Made by a program: the position numbers and the translations under genes. Of a DNA stretch of 5,988 bases, positions 1 to 4,958 are shown in pieces; within the stretch, counting starts at the first letter, position 1; each line of letters opens with the position of its first letter. The notes under the pieces are model-generated. The model was not told the origin of the DNA. It worked only from the letters and a program-made list of their open reading frames with translations, and searched no databases. This stretch comes from Holosporaceae bacterium (GTDB taxonomy: Bacteria; Pseudomonadota; Alphaproteobacteria; UBA3830). The stretch lies in assembly GCA_031265715.1 (NCBI GenBank), contig JAISCG010000057.1, positions 1-5,988 on the forward strand. The letters run 5' to 3'.

Positions 1-198
1 AAAGATGTTTCTCATAAAAAAATACGGGAAATCGAGAATAAATTGAATAATCGCCCGAGAAAAGTGTTAGGATACAAAACACCGTTTGAGATTTTCTTCG
101 GCCATGACGCTTCTGCAACTGATGCTTGTCCCTCTTTGTTGCACTTCACACTTGAAGGGGCGAACCACGCATATTACCTCCATATTTTTAGCGTTTAA
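1..198 (+). CDS. IS30-family transposase, C-terminal fragment (5' end outside window)
   Basis: The frame is open from base 1 to a TAA at 196-198 (65 codons visible). Residues 11-33 carry the hallmark C-terminal segment of IS30-type DDE transposases: IENKLNNRPRKVLGYKTP followed by FEIFF. The catalytic DDE residues and the N-terminal HTH lie upstream of the window, so activity cannot be judged. About 32 residues follow FEIFF, more than I would expect for this family. The tail contains LLHFTLEG, encoded by bases (about 137-162) that resemble the terminal inverted repeat region of IS30 elements. The reading frame may therefore run out of the element into flanking DNA, and the true IS end may lie near 150-165. 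The stop overlaps that of the convergent gene by 4 bases (195-198). Family assignment is firm; completeness and the right end are inference. Confidence 0.88.
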   Translation, partial: KDVSHKKIREIENKLNNRPRKVLGYKTPFEIFFGHDASATDACPSLLHFTLEGANHAYYLHIFSV

Positions 199-533
199 TG
201 TATAAGATACTGCTCGATATCCTCGGTATTTCCGCTTGTTGGAATAAAGTACTGCGGAAGACTTCCGATTGCATGCAAATTTCTTATAGCTCCGTTTAAA
301 CTCTCTTTGCTTAAAGTAATTGTTCTTTCAGACAATCCGACCTTGTTTATATGTCCCCCCAAATCAATTGCACTAAAATTCTGAGGATTATCTTCCCACA
401 ACCTTACCTCTTTTACAAAAGCTAAAATGCTGAGTGCCATTGCATCCCTTTGCTCAATCCGATTCGCATCAACATCCATACCGTGAACCGCAGCAAACGA
501 CGCGAAAACACAACATAAAACAAAACTGCGCAT
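195..533 (-). CDS. Small exported protein of unknown family
   Basis: This is a 112-residue protein, read from ATG 531-533. That start is chosen over the ATG four codons upstream because GGAGG (539-543) sits 5 nt before it, while the upstream ATG has no SD. The N-terminus MRSFVLCCVFASFAAVHG is a typical Sec signal peptide: one Arg, a hydrophobic core, then small residues. Cleavage is likely around residue 18. The mature part is about 94 residues, soluble in character, with no cysteine, and ends TEDIEQYLIH. I do not recognise a domain. It lies 58 nt downstream of the HTH regulator gene on the same strand, so co-transcription is plausible. Its stop overlaps the transposase stop on the other strand. 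If the IS30 element ends inside this overlap, the insertion may have supplied the final codons, so the native C-terminus is uncertain. Confidence 0.72.
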   Translation of the reverse strand: MRSFVLCCVFASFAAVHGMDVDANRIEQRDAMALSILAFVKEVRLWEDNPQNFSAIDLGGHINKVGLSERTITLSKESLNGAIRNLHAIGSLPQYFIPTSGNTEDIEQYLIH

Positions 534-591
534 AACAGCCTCCATACAACCACAACTATGTCAACCATGCTAATCCGACAGTGCGGAAGAG

Positions 592-801
592 TCAATCGTC
601 TCTTTCCTCCTCAAACAAATCTTTTACCTTGCATTTTAGGGCTTTCGCTATCTTTTCAAGGGTGTTAAGGCTGCATTCGCCTATTTTTTTTGTACGACGA
701 ACCCTCAGGATTGTGTGATCTGAAATTCCAGACAATTCTACCAATTTACCGATGGTGATCTCTTTTTGCTCCATTATATACTTTACGTTGCTGGTTATCA
801 T
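592..801 (-). CDS. Cro/CI (XRE)-type HTH transcriptional regulator, 69 aa
   Basis: This is a compact DNA-binding protein consisting of one helix-turn-helix domain. The segment ITIGKLVELSGISDHTILRVRR (about residues 15-36) has the helix-turn-recognition helix pattern of the Cro/CI fold. The following LNTLEKIAKALKCKVKDLFE (about 45-64) is the classic final-helix signature of this family. No sensor or oligomerisation domain follows; it ends EEERDD. ATG 799-801 is preceded by a strong SD, GGAGG at 809-813, with a 7-nt gap, so the start is well supported. Repeated AGAGAAA/TTTCTCT half-sites lie just upstream (822-864), which suggests autoregulation. Downstream on the same strand is a small exported protein. 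The size suits a phage- or element-type repressor, but no phage genes are visible. The target is unknown. Confidence 0.9.
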   Translation of the reverse strand: MITSNVKYIMEQKEITIGKLVELSGISDHTILRVRRTKKIGECSLNTLEKIAKALKCKVKDLFEEERDD

Positions 802-821
802 TTCTTTTCCTCCACGATTTC

Positions 822-864
822 AGAGAAAGATATACCCGCATATTTCTCTTTGTCTGTAGAGAAA
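822..864. promoter_or_regulatory. Putative operator: repeated AGAGAAA half-sites upstream of the HTH gene
   Basis: AGAGAAA occurs at 822-828, TTTCTCT at 843-849 and AGAGAAA at 858-864. The last two form a perfect 7-bp inverted repeat with an 8-nt spacer. A fourth TTTCTCT lies at 988-994, inside the 3' end of the next gene upstream. Dyads just upstream of a Cro/CI-type gene are commonly its own operator. No convincing -35/-10 pair could be placed, and A/T-rich heptamers recur by chance, so binding is inference. Confidence 0.4.
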
Positions 865-975
865 AATCTCGTATATTTGACTGAAGAATAAGCATTTAAT
901 GTTGCTTAAGCAGAGAAGATACACCTGCAATATAGCTGATTTTTCAAAGCACTTTACAAATATATCTTTATATCT

Positions 976-1284
976 TTATACAAGATATTTCTCTATATTT
1001 TTTTGGTCGGCTGTTTTGTCCTTTTCTCCCGTCACTCCGATTAATCCGACGCAATTAGCGCAATCTTTGCAATTTTGGCAATTGATGCAATTTTCGCATT
1101 CCTCCGAATCAATACACCCGACACAGTTGTCGCACTCTCTGCAGCGCAGACAATCTTTGCAAAAACCGCAGTCAGTGCAAAATTTACAGCCCTCACATTT
1201 ATAAATGTCTTCACAAGACTCACAATCTCTTGAATTTTCAGATCGAAAACATGATTTACAATTCTCGCACGCTTCATTACACAC
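976..1284 (-). CDS. Cysteine-ladder protein (tandem C-x-x repeats), 102 aa
   Basis: From GTG 1282-1284 the protein has 22 cysteines. All but Cys2 fall on one strict 3-residue register: 6-12, 21-24, 30-57 (ten in a row) and 63-78 (six in a row). In the gaps the register positions are Ser15, Ser18, Ile27 and Ser60, so phase is never lost over 25 steps. Residues between cysteines are mostly N, D, E, K and R. A hydrophilic tail of about 24 residues follows. There is no signal peptide or membrane segment. GTG is preferred because GAGG (1293-1296) lies 8 nt upstream; a TTG at 1312-1314 would add ten residues but has a poor SD and overlaps a candidate -10. Family knowledge: C-x-x-C arrays occur in metal-binding proteins and in some uncharacterised phage and giant-virus repeat proteins. 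Metal binding or a regular three-residue coil is inference; no function is assigned. Confidence 0.75.
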   Translation of the reverse strand: MCNEACENCKSCFRSENSRDCESCEDIYKCEGCKFCTDCGFCKDCLRCRECDNCVGCIDSEECENCINCQNCKDCANCVGLIGVTGEKDKTADQKNIEKYLV

Positions 1285-1314
1285 TTCAATTACCTCATTT
1301 CTCCAATTGGACAA

Positions 1315-1343
1315 ACAATATGATCTTTTCCGCAGAGATGCAA
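1315..1343 (-). promoter_or_regulatory. Candidate promoter of the cysteine-ladder gene
   Basis: On the minus strand TTGCAT (1338-1343) and TATTGT (1315-1320) are separated by 17 nt. This gives a transcript start near 1307 and a short leader containing the GAGG SD of the GTG start. Matches to consensus are modest (3/6 and 4/6), so the call rests mainly on spacing and position. Confidence 0.3.
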
Positions 1344-1351
1344 GAGGTAAT

Positions 1352-1462
1352 TTAAGAAAATTTTCCGATTATTCTTTGATCAGATTTCGCCGGTAAAATT
1401 TGAATCTGATAGCCGTTTTCATATTTTTTATTTGCTTCGCTTGCTACTGCGGGTTCGGTTGT
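1352..1462 (-). pseudogene. Possible short coding remnant without a start codon
   Basis: A 36-codon frame lies between two stops (1463-1465 and 1352-1354) and has no ATG, GTG or TTG. Its translation looks protein-like and includes SEANKKYENGYQIQIL. The ENGYQI part resembles QENGYRI in the neighbouring 123-residue protein, and the DNA under it is similar over roughly 16 bases. It could be the debris of a partial duplication or of a related gene. Chance is a real alternative because the segment is short. Confidence 0.2.
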
Positions 1463-1510
1463 TTAATTAAATAACGCCTTATTTTGTATGTTTTTAACCC
1501 GGTCATTTAG

Positions 1511-1539
1511 AAAAAACGAGCGCAGATTCTATCCGCGCT
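1511..1539 (-). terminator. Rho-independent terminator of the 123-residue gene
   Basis: Read on the minus strand, AGCGC, one unpaired base, GAT, a 3-nt loop, ATC, one unpaired base and GCGCT form a hairpin (1519-1539). After two bases it is followed by six T (1511-1516). It begins 20 nt past the stop of the gene at 1560-1931, the expected place. GC-rich outer pairs plus the T-run make this the best terminator in the window. Confidence 0.75.
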
Positions 1540-1559
1540 GCCGGTTTTGGTTGGGTATT

Positions 1560-1931
1560 TTACTTTCTGACAAGCAACAAAGCGTTATTTATCACCTTGG
1601 GCATATTCTCATTTAGCGGTACGCTGAAATCGATGCGGTCGGTCGCAACCTTTGTCATTTCTTTTATTCGATATCCGTTTTCCTGAAACAAAGCGAGTAT
1701 GTCATACATGTTGCCGGCTTTGCTGCTAAAAACAAACTCCACAACCCCCTGAATTTTGAGCTCATCCGCTGTCGCCGCCACGGCGTCTTCCCGGATAAAA
1801 TTATCAAATATCAGCGTATCTGAGGCGTAGGCTTGTGCTTTATGGTAGGCGCGGCAGACATTTTCGTAGCCTGCATTTTTTTTGTTCGCTTCGATGGTAG
1901 TTTTATTTTCGTATCTCTCAATATTTATCAT
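1560..1931 (-). CDS. Conserved-looking cytoplasmic protein of unknown function, 123 aa
   Basis: ATG 1929-1931 follows a good SD (AGGAGA, 1938-1943) and a near-consensus promoter, and a strong terminator lies downstream, so this is a complete single-gene transcription unit. The protein has no signal peptide or membrane helix. Its N-terminal half (MINIERYENKTTIEANKK, then YENVCRAYHKAQAYAS) looks helical. The middle, GVVEFVFSSKAGNMYDILALFQENGYRI, reads like alternating strand and helix, and the C-terminus ends in NNALLLVRK. I do not recognise catalytic motifs and assign no function. Composition is ordinary and balanced, more like a housekeeping or element-borne cytosolic protein than the exported proteins nearby. 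A short sequence between this gene and the cysteine-ladder gene may be a degraded relative of its ENGYRI segment. Confidence 0.8.
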   Translation of the reverse strand: MINIERYENKTTIEANKKNAGYENVCRAYHKAQAYASDTLIFDNFIREDAVAATADELKIQGVVEFVFSSKAGNMYDILALFQENGYRIKEMTKVATDRIDFSVPLNENMPKVINNALLLVRK

Positions 1932-1965
1932 TTTTTATCTCCTATGTGACAACTTTTATGTTTGT

Positions 1966-1994
1966 AATATAGCTCTAATCTTCACCTGCGTCAA
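1966..1994 (-). promoter_or_regulatory. Sigma-70-type promoter of the 123-residue gene
   Basis: The minus strand has TTGACG (1989-1994), a 17-nt spacer and TATATT (1966-1971). This is 5/6 in both boxes with ideal spacing. The predicted transcript start near 1959 gives a leader of about 28 nt holding the AGGAGA SD. Confidence 0.75.
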
Positions 1995-2109
1995 GCATAA
2001 AATTGATATTTTTTGCTCCATATTGAGCGTTTTTGCAGTTTTGTTTCAGGTAATAGCTTTTGTTTTTCTGTTTGCCAATTAGAAAAATAGCATAGAAGAA
2101 ATTGAGGCT

Positions 2110-2167
2110 ACAGTAGCGTTTGTCGATTCCACCCGCCTACCGTCTCCACTCTCCGAACCGGTTTTGT
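2110..2167. repeat. Direct repeat, copy 1 (left flank of the exported-protein pair)
   Basis: Bases 2123-2167 match 4473-4517 at 43 of 45 positions. Just upstream, ACAGTAGCGT and five more bases (2110-2124) match 4424-4438 at 13 of 15 positions. Copy 1 lacks 36 bp that copy 2 carries between these two blocks. In one plus-strand frame both copies read ...DSTRLPSP(L/F)SEPVL, but that frame has no start codon here. The pair encloses two exported-protein genes. Role unknown. Confidence 0.85.
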
Positions 2168-2351
2168 TGGTTTTACAATCGGTTATACGGATGTAGTCAA
2201 TAATCTTGGAAAAATAACCTCAGCTCGTTTAGAGCAGATCCGCCCCTCTACAATATGGTACCATACATGCTGTGTGTTTCGGTTAAAACTGGACAATATC
2301 TTCATATTTGAGTGGATACTTGTAAATTTCTCAAAAAAACACAACTAGGGA
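2168..2351. other. Intergenic region with a 12-bp palindrome
   Basis: No gene is supported between repeat copy 1 and the promoter at 2352. A perfect palindrome TATGGTACCATA lies at 2254-2265. A frame is open across much of this region on the plus strand but has no plausible start or SD. The stretch 1995-2109 also holds no gene that I can support. Confidence 0.5.
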
Positions 2352-2379
2352 TTGAGATGCATTGCTTGTTCATTATACA
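2352..2379 (+). promoter_or_regulatory. Candidate promoter of the exported hydrolase-like operon
   Basis: TTGAGA (2352-2357, 5/6) and TATACA (2374-2379, 4/6) are separated by 16 nt. The predicted transcript start near 2386 leaves about 40 nt before the chosen ATG at 2426. That supports the later start over the GTG at 2312. Confidence 0.4.
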
Positions 2380-2425
2380 ATGGGGGGTATTTGTGTACTA
2401 TCAGAAGGTAGTGAAGAGGTGTGGT

Positions 2426-3682
2426 ATGGTTCAAAGTATTAGAGCAGCGAGGGTGGATAGTTTGAAGTTAGGAAGGTTGCTTTTTTGTGTTTTAGTAATG
2501 CTTTTTTGTGAAAAGAAAATATGCTGTTTGGATGTAAATCTCTTGATTGCGACACGGAACAGCAAAGTTTCTGCTTACAGTGAGATAAACAAAGGAGAGA
2601 TTTGCTTGGTGTTTGCACAATTGGCTTGTTGTATCCCCGGCAATGAATATGAAGAGATAAATAGAGTTCTTGCAGCGGCATTTCCTAACAATCCTTTGAA
2701 GGGAGAAATACTGCAAATATTCCAGGAGCAGCATTCTTCCGCAGTGGATATCGATCCAGCAAAACCAAGCATTGTTCTGTTTAATGAGATGTTTTTTGGG
2801 AGAGATAAAGCTCTGACAAGGGCATCTGTAGATAGTGTAGTGGATTGTTATAGGAGTTTTTTACCTTTTTTTAGAGGAGTGTATTTATACATAGATTTTC
2901 TTTACAGTGATGTCATGAAAGATTGTTACAGATCTCAGGTTGAAGCGAGTATGAGGAGATATCAGCAAATAGATGTAGAGGAAAGAAACAATGATTTGTT
3001 TAGAGGGTTTTCTTCGATTTGGTTTGGGGGAACGTATGGTCCTCCCAACTACAACCCTGATGGGATGAACAGTTGGTATTTGACTCAAGTTCTTAATGGA
3101 GTGGATTTCCCTCTTTTTAGAAGAATGTTGTTGTTTAATCAAATTAAAGTGTTTCTTGATGGAAACGAGGTAGGTTATTTCAACAAATCTTCCTTCTGTG
3201 GAGAATCATTAAAGAGTTTTATAGATAGGACTTCTGTTAGAGAAAATGTTCCTTTTTATGTGATAGGTGATTTTGAAATGCATTGGACTGGAAGTTATAA
3301 TACATTGTTAGATAATGTTACGAATCTGATATGTTATGACACGGATGCAATATCGAATTTGTCTACGCAGCAGCAGCCATGCAAAAAAGATCTTTGCTTA
3401 TTTATATCTAACACGTACGATACTCTGCCAGAGTCTATTAATGATAGAAAAATGCGGCATGGTGTTTTTGACAAGGTATATGCCTGTGCGGATCCTAAAG
3501 GGAGGGTAATCGGTGTAGTAGATGGTTCAGTGAAAGGTTTCATGACGGGAGTATTTACAACGACTGATGGGTCGTTGTTTCCTTTGACTGGTATTTCGCA
3601 AGCGTCAGCGTTTGTTTATCAATTTCCCAGGAGGGAGGTTATGAATGAGTATAAAATAAGTGTATTTAAGTTAGGAAAATAA
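2426..3682 (+). CDS. Exported, diverged carbon-nitrogen hydrolase-like protein
   Basis: 418 residues from ATG 2426. This start is chosen because GAGG (2416-2419) lies 6 nt before it and it places a signal-like segment at the N-terminus: basic residues, then LLFCVLVMLFC at about 18-28. A GTG at 2312 would add 38 residues but has no SD. Three motifs follow in the order typical of the nitrilase superfamily: IVLFNEMFFG with Glu121, NQIKVFLDGNEVGYFNK with Lys254, and NLICYD with Cys303. A later MRHGVFDKVYACADPKGR stretch resembles the region after the catalytic Cys. In that family Glu, Lys and thiol Cys hydrolyse amides or nitriles, or transfer acyl groups. Spacing is unusual: Glu to Lys is 133 residues, longer than usual, with an extra block at about 135-225. 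Function outside the membrane, cleavage and substrate are inference. It is the first gene of a two-gene operon. Confidence 0.6.
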   Translation: MVQSIRAARVDSLKLGRLLFCVLVMLFCEKKICCLDVNLLIATRNSKVSAYSEINKGEICLVFAQLACCIPGNEYEEINRVLAAAFPNNPLKGEILQIFQEQHSSAVDIDPAKPSIVLFNEMFFGRDKALTRASVDSVVDCYRSFLPFFRGVYLYIDFLYSDVMKDCYRSQVEASMRRYQQIDVEERNNDLFRGFSSIWFGGTYGPPNYNPDGMNSWYLTQVLNGVDFPLFRRMLLFNQIKVFLDGNEVGYFNKSSFCGESLKSFIDRTSVRENVPFYVIGDFEMHWTGSYNTLLDNVTNLICYDTDAISNLSTQQQPCKKDLCLFISNTYDTLPESINDRKMRHGVFDKVYACADPKGRVIGVVDGSVKGFMTGVFTTTDGSLFPLTGISQASAFVYQFPRREVMNEYKISVFKLGK

Positions 3683-3705
3683 GGTGTTTTTTGAGGGAGA
3701 GTAAA

Positions 3706-4185
3706 ATGTTTAGGTTTTTTTATGTTTTTGGGATGTTTTTTTTTATGGCAAGTGCCTTTTTCGCTGAATGCATGTACGGTGCTTGCGTTAATATGATGAA
3801 TTCGACAAGTGAGATAGTAAGGTTATCTTATGTAAGAGTAGAAGGCGGTATTGGTTCCATAGTAAAAGAGGAATCGACAAGAGAATGGAATAAAAAAGTT
3901 TTAGAAATTCAAGGAAGAGGAGCATTGCTTTTAGTAGAAGATTTTCCTGAGTTTGATCAATTTGCCGGAACTGCGGAAGGAAAGGAGTTAGTAAACATCC
4001 GAGTGGAATACGTAGATGTAGTGATTAGTGTTATGGCTTTGGTTTGTTCAATGTATTGTCCGAACCCATTTTTTACGTTTAGGAATATTGAAAATAAGTA
4101 TGGTATGTCTTTAGTTGAAGAACAGCCGCGCGGAGGAGGGGTAACAATTTTTAATATCAGGCATTTTAGCAATAGATTCTTTTAG
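3706..4185 (+). CDS. Exported protein of unknown family, operon partner of the hydrolase-like gene
   Basis: 159 residues from ATG 3706-3708, preceded by GGGAG with a 6-nt gap. The in-frame TTG at 3691 lies before this SD and is not used here. The gap to the upstream stop is 23 nt, so the two genes are almost certainly one operon. The N-terminus MFRFFYVFGMFFFMASAFFAE is an unusually Phe-rich signal segment, with cleavage likely in the following ECMYGA region. The mature part begins with CVNMMNSTSEIVRL and looks rich in beta strands. A second hydrophobic stretch, VVISVMALVCSMYCPNPFF, sits near residues 104-122. Several Cys in an exported protein could form disulfides. The C-terminus is RHFSNRFF, ending in an aromatic residue as outer-membrane proteins often do, but the protein is short for a barrel. 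No domain is recognised. Confidence 0.75.
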   Translation: MFRFFYVFGMFFFMASAFFAECMYGACVNMMNSTSEIVRLSYVRVEGGIGSIVKEESTREWNKKVLEIQGRGALLLVEDFPEFDQFAGTAEGKELVNIRVEYVDVVISVMALVCSMYCPNPFFTFRNIENKYGMSLVEEQPRGGGVTIFNIRHFSNRFF

Positions 4186-4423
4186 TAGTGACAAGAAAAG
4201 AGGCTTGAGGTTTTCTTTTTGTATAGCGGTGTTTTGAAGGGTGGTTGTCGCAATTGCAGTTAGGTTATTTGTCGCTTTCAGTCGAGAGGTTTTTTTGTCC
4301 CGAATTCCTTTTGGTGTTACCACGGTATAAAAGCGTTAAAAGCACAAGTGTTGTTCGACCAAAAATACCGTAAATGTAAGAGTGTTGTGCTGTGGTTTTG
4401 CCGAAGGTCGGGTGTTGTTCACC
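4186..4423. other. Intergenic region downstream of the exported-protein pair
   Basis: No gene is supported. An AAGAAAA/TTTTCTT arm pair follows the stop of the upstream gene closely but contains no G-C pairs in the arms, so it is at best a weak terminator. CTGTGGT and ACCACAG form a 7-bp inverted repeat near 4390-4427, running into repeat copy 2. Frames are open on both strands across 4265-4445 without a credible start, so coding remnants cannot be excluded. Confidence 0.4.
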
Positions 4424-4517
4424 ACAGTAGCGTCTGCCAGTTTTGAGACTTTTACGAACTTTGATATTGGTTTCGATTCCACCCGCCTACCGTCTCCATT
4501 CTCTGAACCGGTTTTGT
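4424..4517. repeat. Direct repeat, copy 2 (right flank of the exported-protein pair)
   Basis: This is the longer copy. The blocks 4424-4438 and 4473-4517 match copy 1, and 36 bp lie between them that copy 1 lacks. Because 36 is twelve codons, the shared plus-strand frame is preserved; it ends at a TAA shortly after the repeat (GAA CCG GTT TTG TCT ACA GTG TAA). The TTTCGATTCC part resembles a tRNA T-loop, but the base before the loop is T rather than G and the distance to a CCA is four bases too long. It is not called as a tRNA. Confidence 0.85.
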
Positions 4518-4579
4518 CTACAGTGTAATTGATTCGATTTTATGTAGCATTTTCAATAAATTACAACGCGTGTCACCAC

Positions 4580-4607
4580 ATTCTCCAAACACACGATTTT
4601 GGAGAAT
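4580..4607. repeat. Perfect 10-bp inverted repeat
   Basis: ATTCTCCAAA (4580-4589) and TTTGGAGAAT (4598-4607) flank an 8-nt loop. A run of five T follows on the plus strand after nine bases, too far for a standard terminator. In addition, GAGAATGGAGA (4602-4612) is the exact reverse complement of 4493-4503 inside repeat copy 2, giving a larger alternative pairing. The rest of 4518-4731 holds no gene that I can support. Confidence 0.6.
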
Positions 4608-4731
4608 GGAGAACGATTTTTAGAAAAACAGGGATAAAAATGAGTTGAATGCGTTCAAGATGATATAATTTTCAGATAAAATTATACAATACTTATCTCA
4701 ACAAAACCTAAACATATATCCTGCGAAACGC

Positions 4732-4821
4732 TGGCGGAGAGAGGGAGATTCGAACTCCCGGTACGGTTGCCCGTACAACGGTTTTCGAGACCGCCACGAT
4801 CGACCACTCTGTCATCTCTCC
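4732..4821 (-). tRNA. tRNA-Ser, anticodon CGA
   Basis: The full class II cloverleaf can be read. Acceptor GGAGAGA pairs perfectly with TCTCTCC, the discriminator is G and CCA is encoded (4732-4734). The anticodon stem GCGGT/ACCGT encloses the loop CTCGAAA, giving anticodon CGA at 4785-4787 (reads UCG). The long variable arm is a 6-bp stem GTACGG/CCGTAC with a GCAA loop, as expected for serine. The T-arm is GGGAG-TTCGAAT-CTCCC. Length is 90 nt. Confidence 0.97.
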
Positions 4822-4837
4822 AGTTGTTTGCTGATTT

Positions 4838-4884
4838 TGGTAGAGGGAGAGGGAATTGAACCCCCGACACAATTCCATCTCCGC
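4838..4884 (-). ncRNA. tRNA-like 3' end without a 5' half; resembles the tmRNA acceptor end
   Basis: On the minus strand a T-arm (GGGGG, TTCAATT, CCCTC with one G-T pair), a 7-nt acceptor strand TCCCTCT, A73 and an encoded CCA (4838-4840) are present. No complementary AGAGGGA-like 5' strand, D-arm or anticodon arm is found nearby. The sequence before the T-arm (GGAGATGGAATTGTGTC) resembles the stretch before the T-arm at the 3' end of bacterial tmRNA as I remember it from E. coli. U70 and A73 are also compatible with alanine identity. In alphaproteobacteria tmRNA is two-piece and the acceptor piece comes first in the gene, yet here a tRNA-Ser follows 16 nt later. It could be an acceptor piece, a broken tmRNA or a tRNA remnant. 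No tag-coding piece was found in the window. Confidence 0.45.
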
Positions 4885-4958
4885 TCCGAAGCATGCCGAT
4901 CCGTTACTCGAGTAATTCCAAACAGCACCAATCCTAATTTTCCTCATACTTGTTTTTT

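Noticed and set aside
899..1396. Plus-strand open frames opposite the cysteine-ladder gene
   Set aside because: They mirror the 9-base repeat of the minus-strand gene (S/Q/L-rich translations), lack SD sequences and have no family-like features.
2312..2425. 38-codon upstream extension of the hydrolase-like gene from GTG 2312
   Set aside because: It has no SD, it buries the signal-like segment and it overlaps a candidate promoter at 2352-2379, whereas ATG 2426 has GAGG at the right distance. ATG 2357 (AGGG 6 nt upstream) remains a weaker alternative.
4192..4217. AAGAAAA/TTTTCTT pair after the exported-protein operon as a terminator
   Set aside because: The arms have only one G-C pair and the 11-nt loop region does not pair, so the stem would be too weak to call.
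4473..4502. tRNA or tmRNA 3' end inside repeat copy 2
   Set aside because: TTCGATTCC and a later CCA look suggestive, but the base preceding the T-loop is T, the T-stem does not pair well, and the loop-to-CCA distance is four bases too long.
4664..4686. TATAAT on the plus strand (4664-4669) and on the minus strand (4681-4686) as promoters
   Set aside because: Neither has an acceptable -35 at 16-18 nt, the region is very AT-rich and no gene follows closely on either side.
4708..4947. Short minus-strand ORFs across the tRNA-Ser and the tmRNA-like fragment
   Set aside because: They run through a certain tRNA gene and are explained by RNA-coding sequence.
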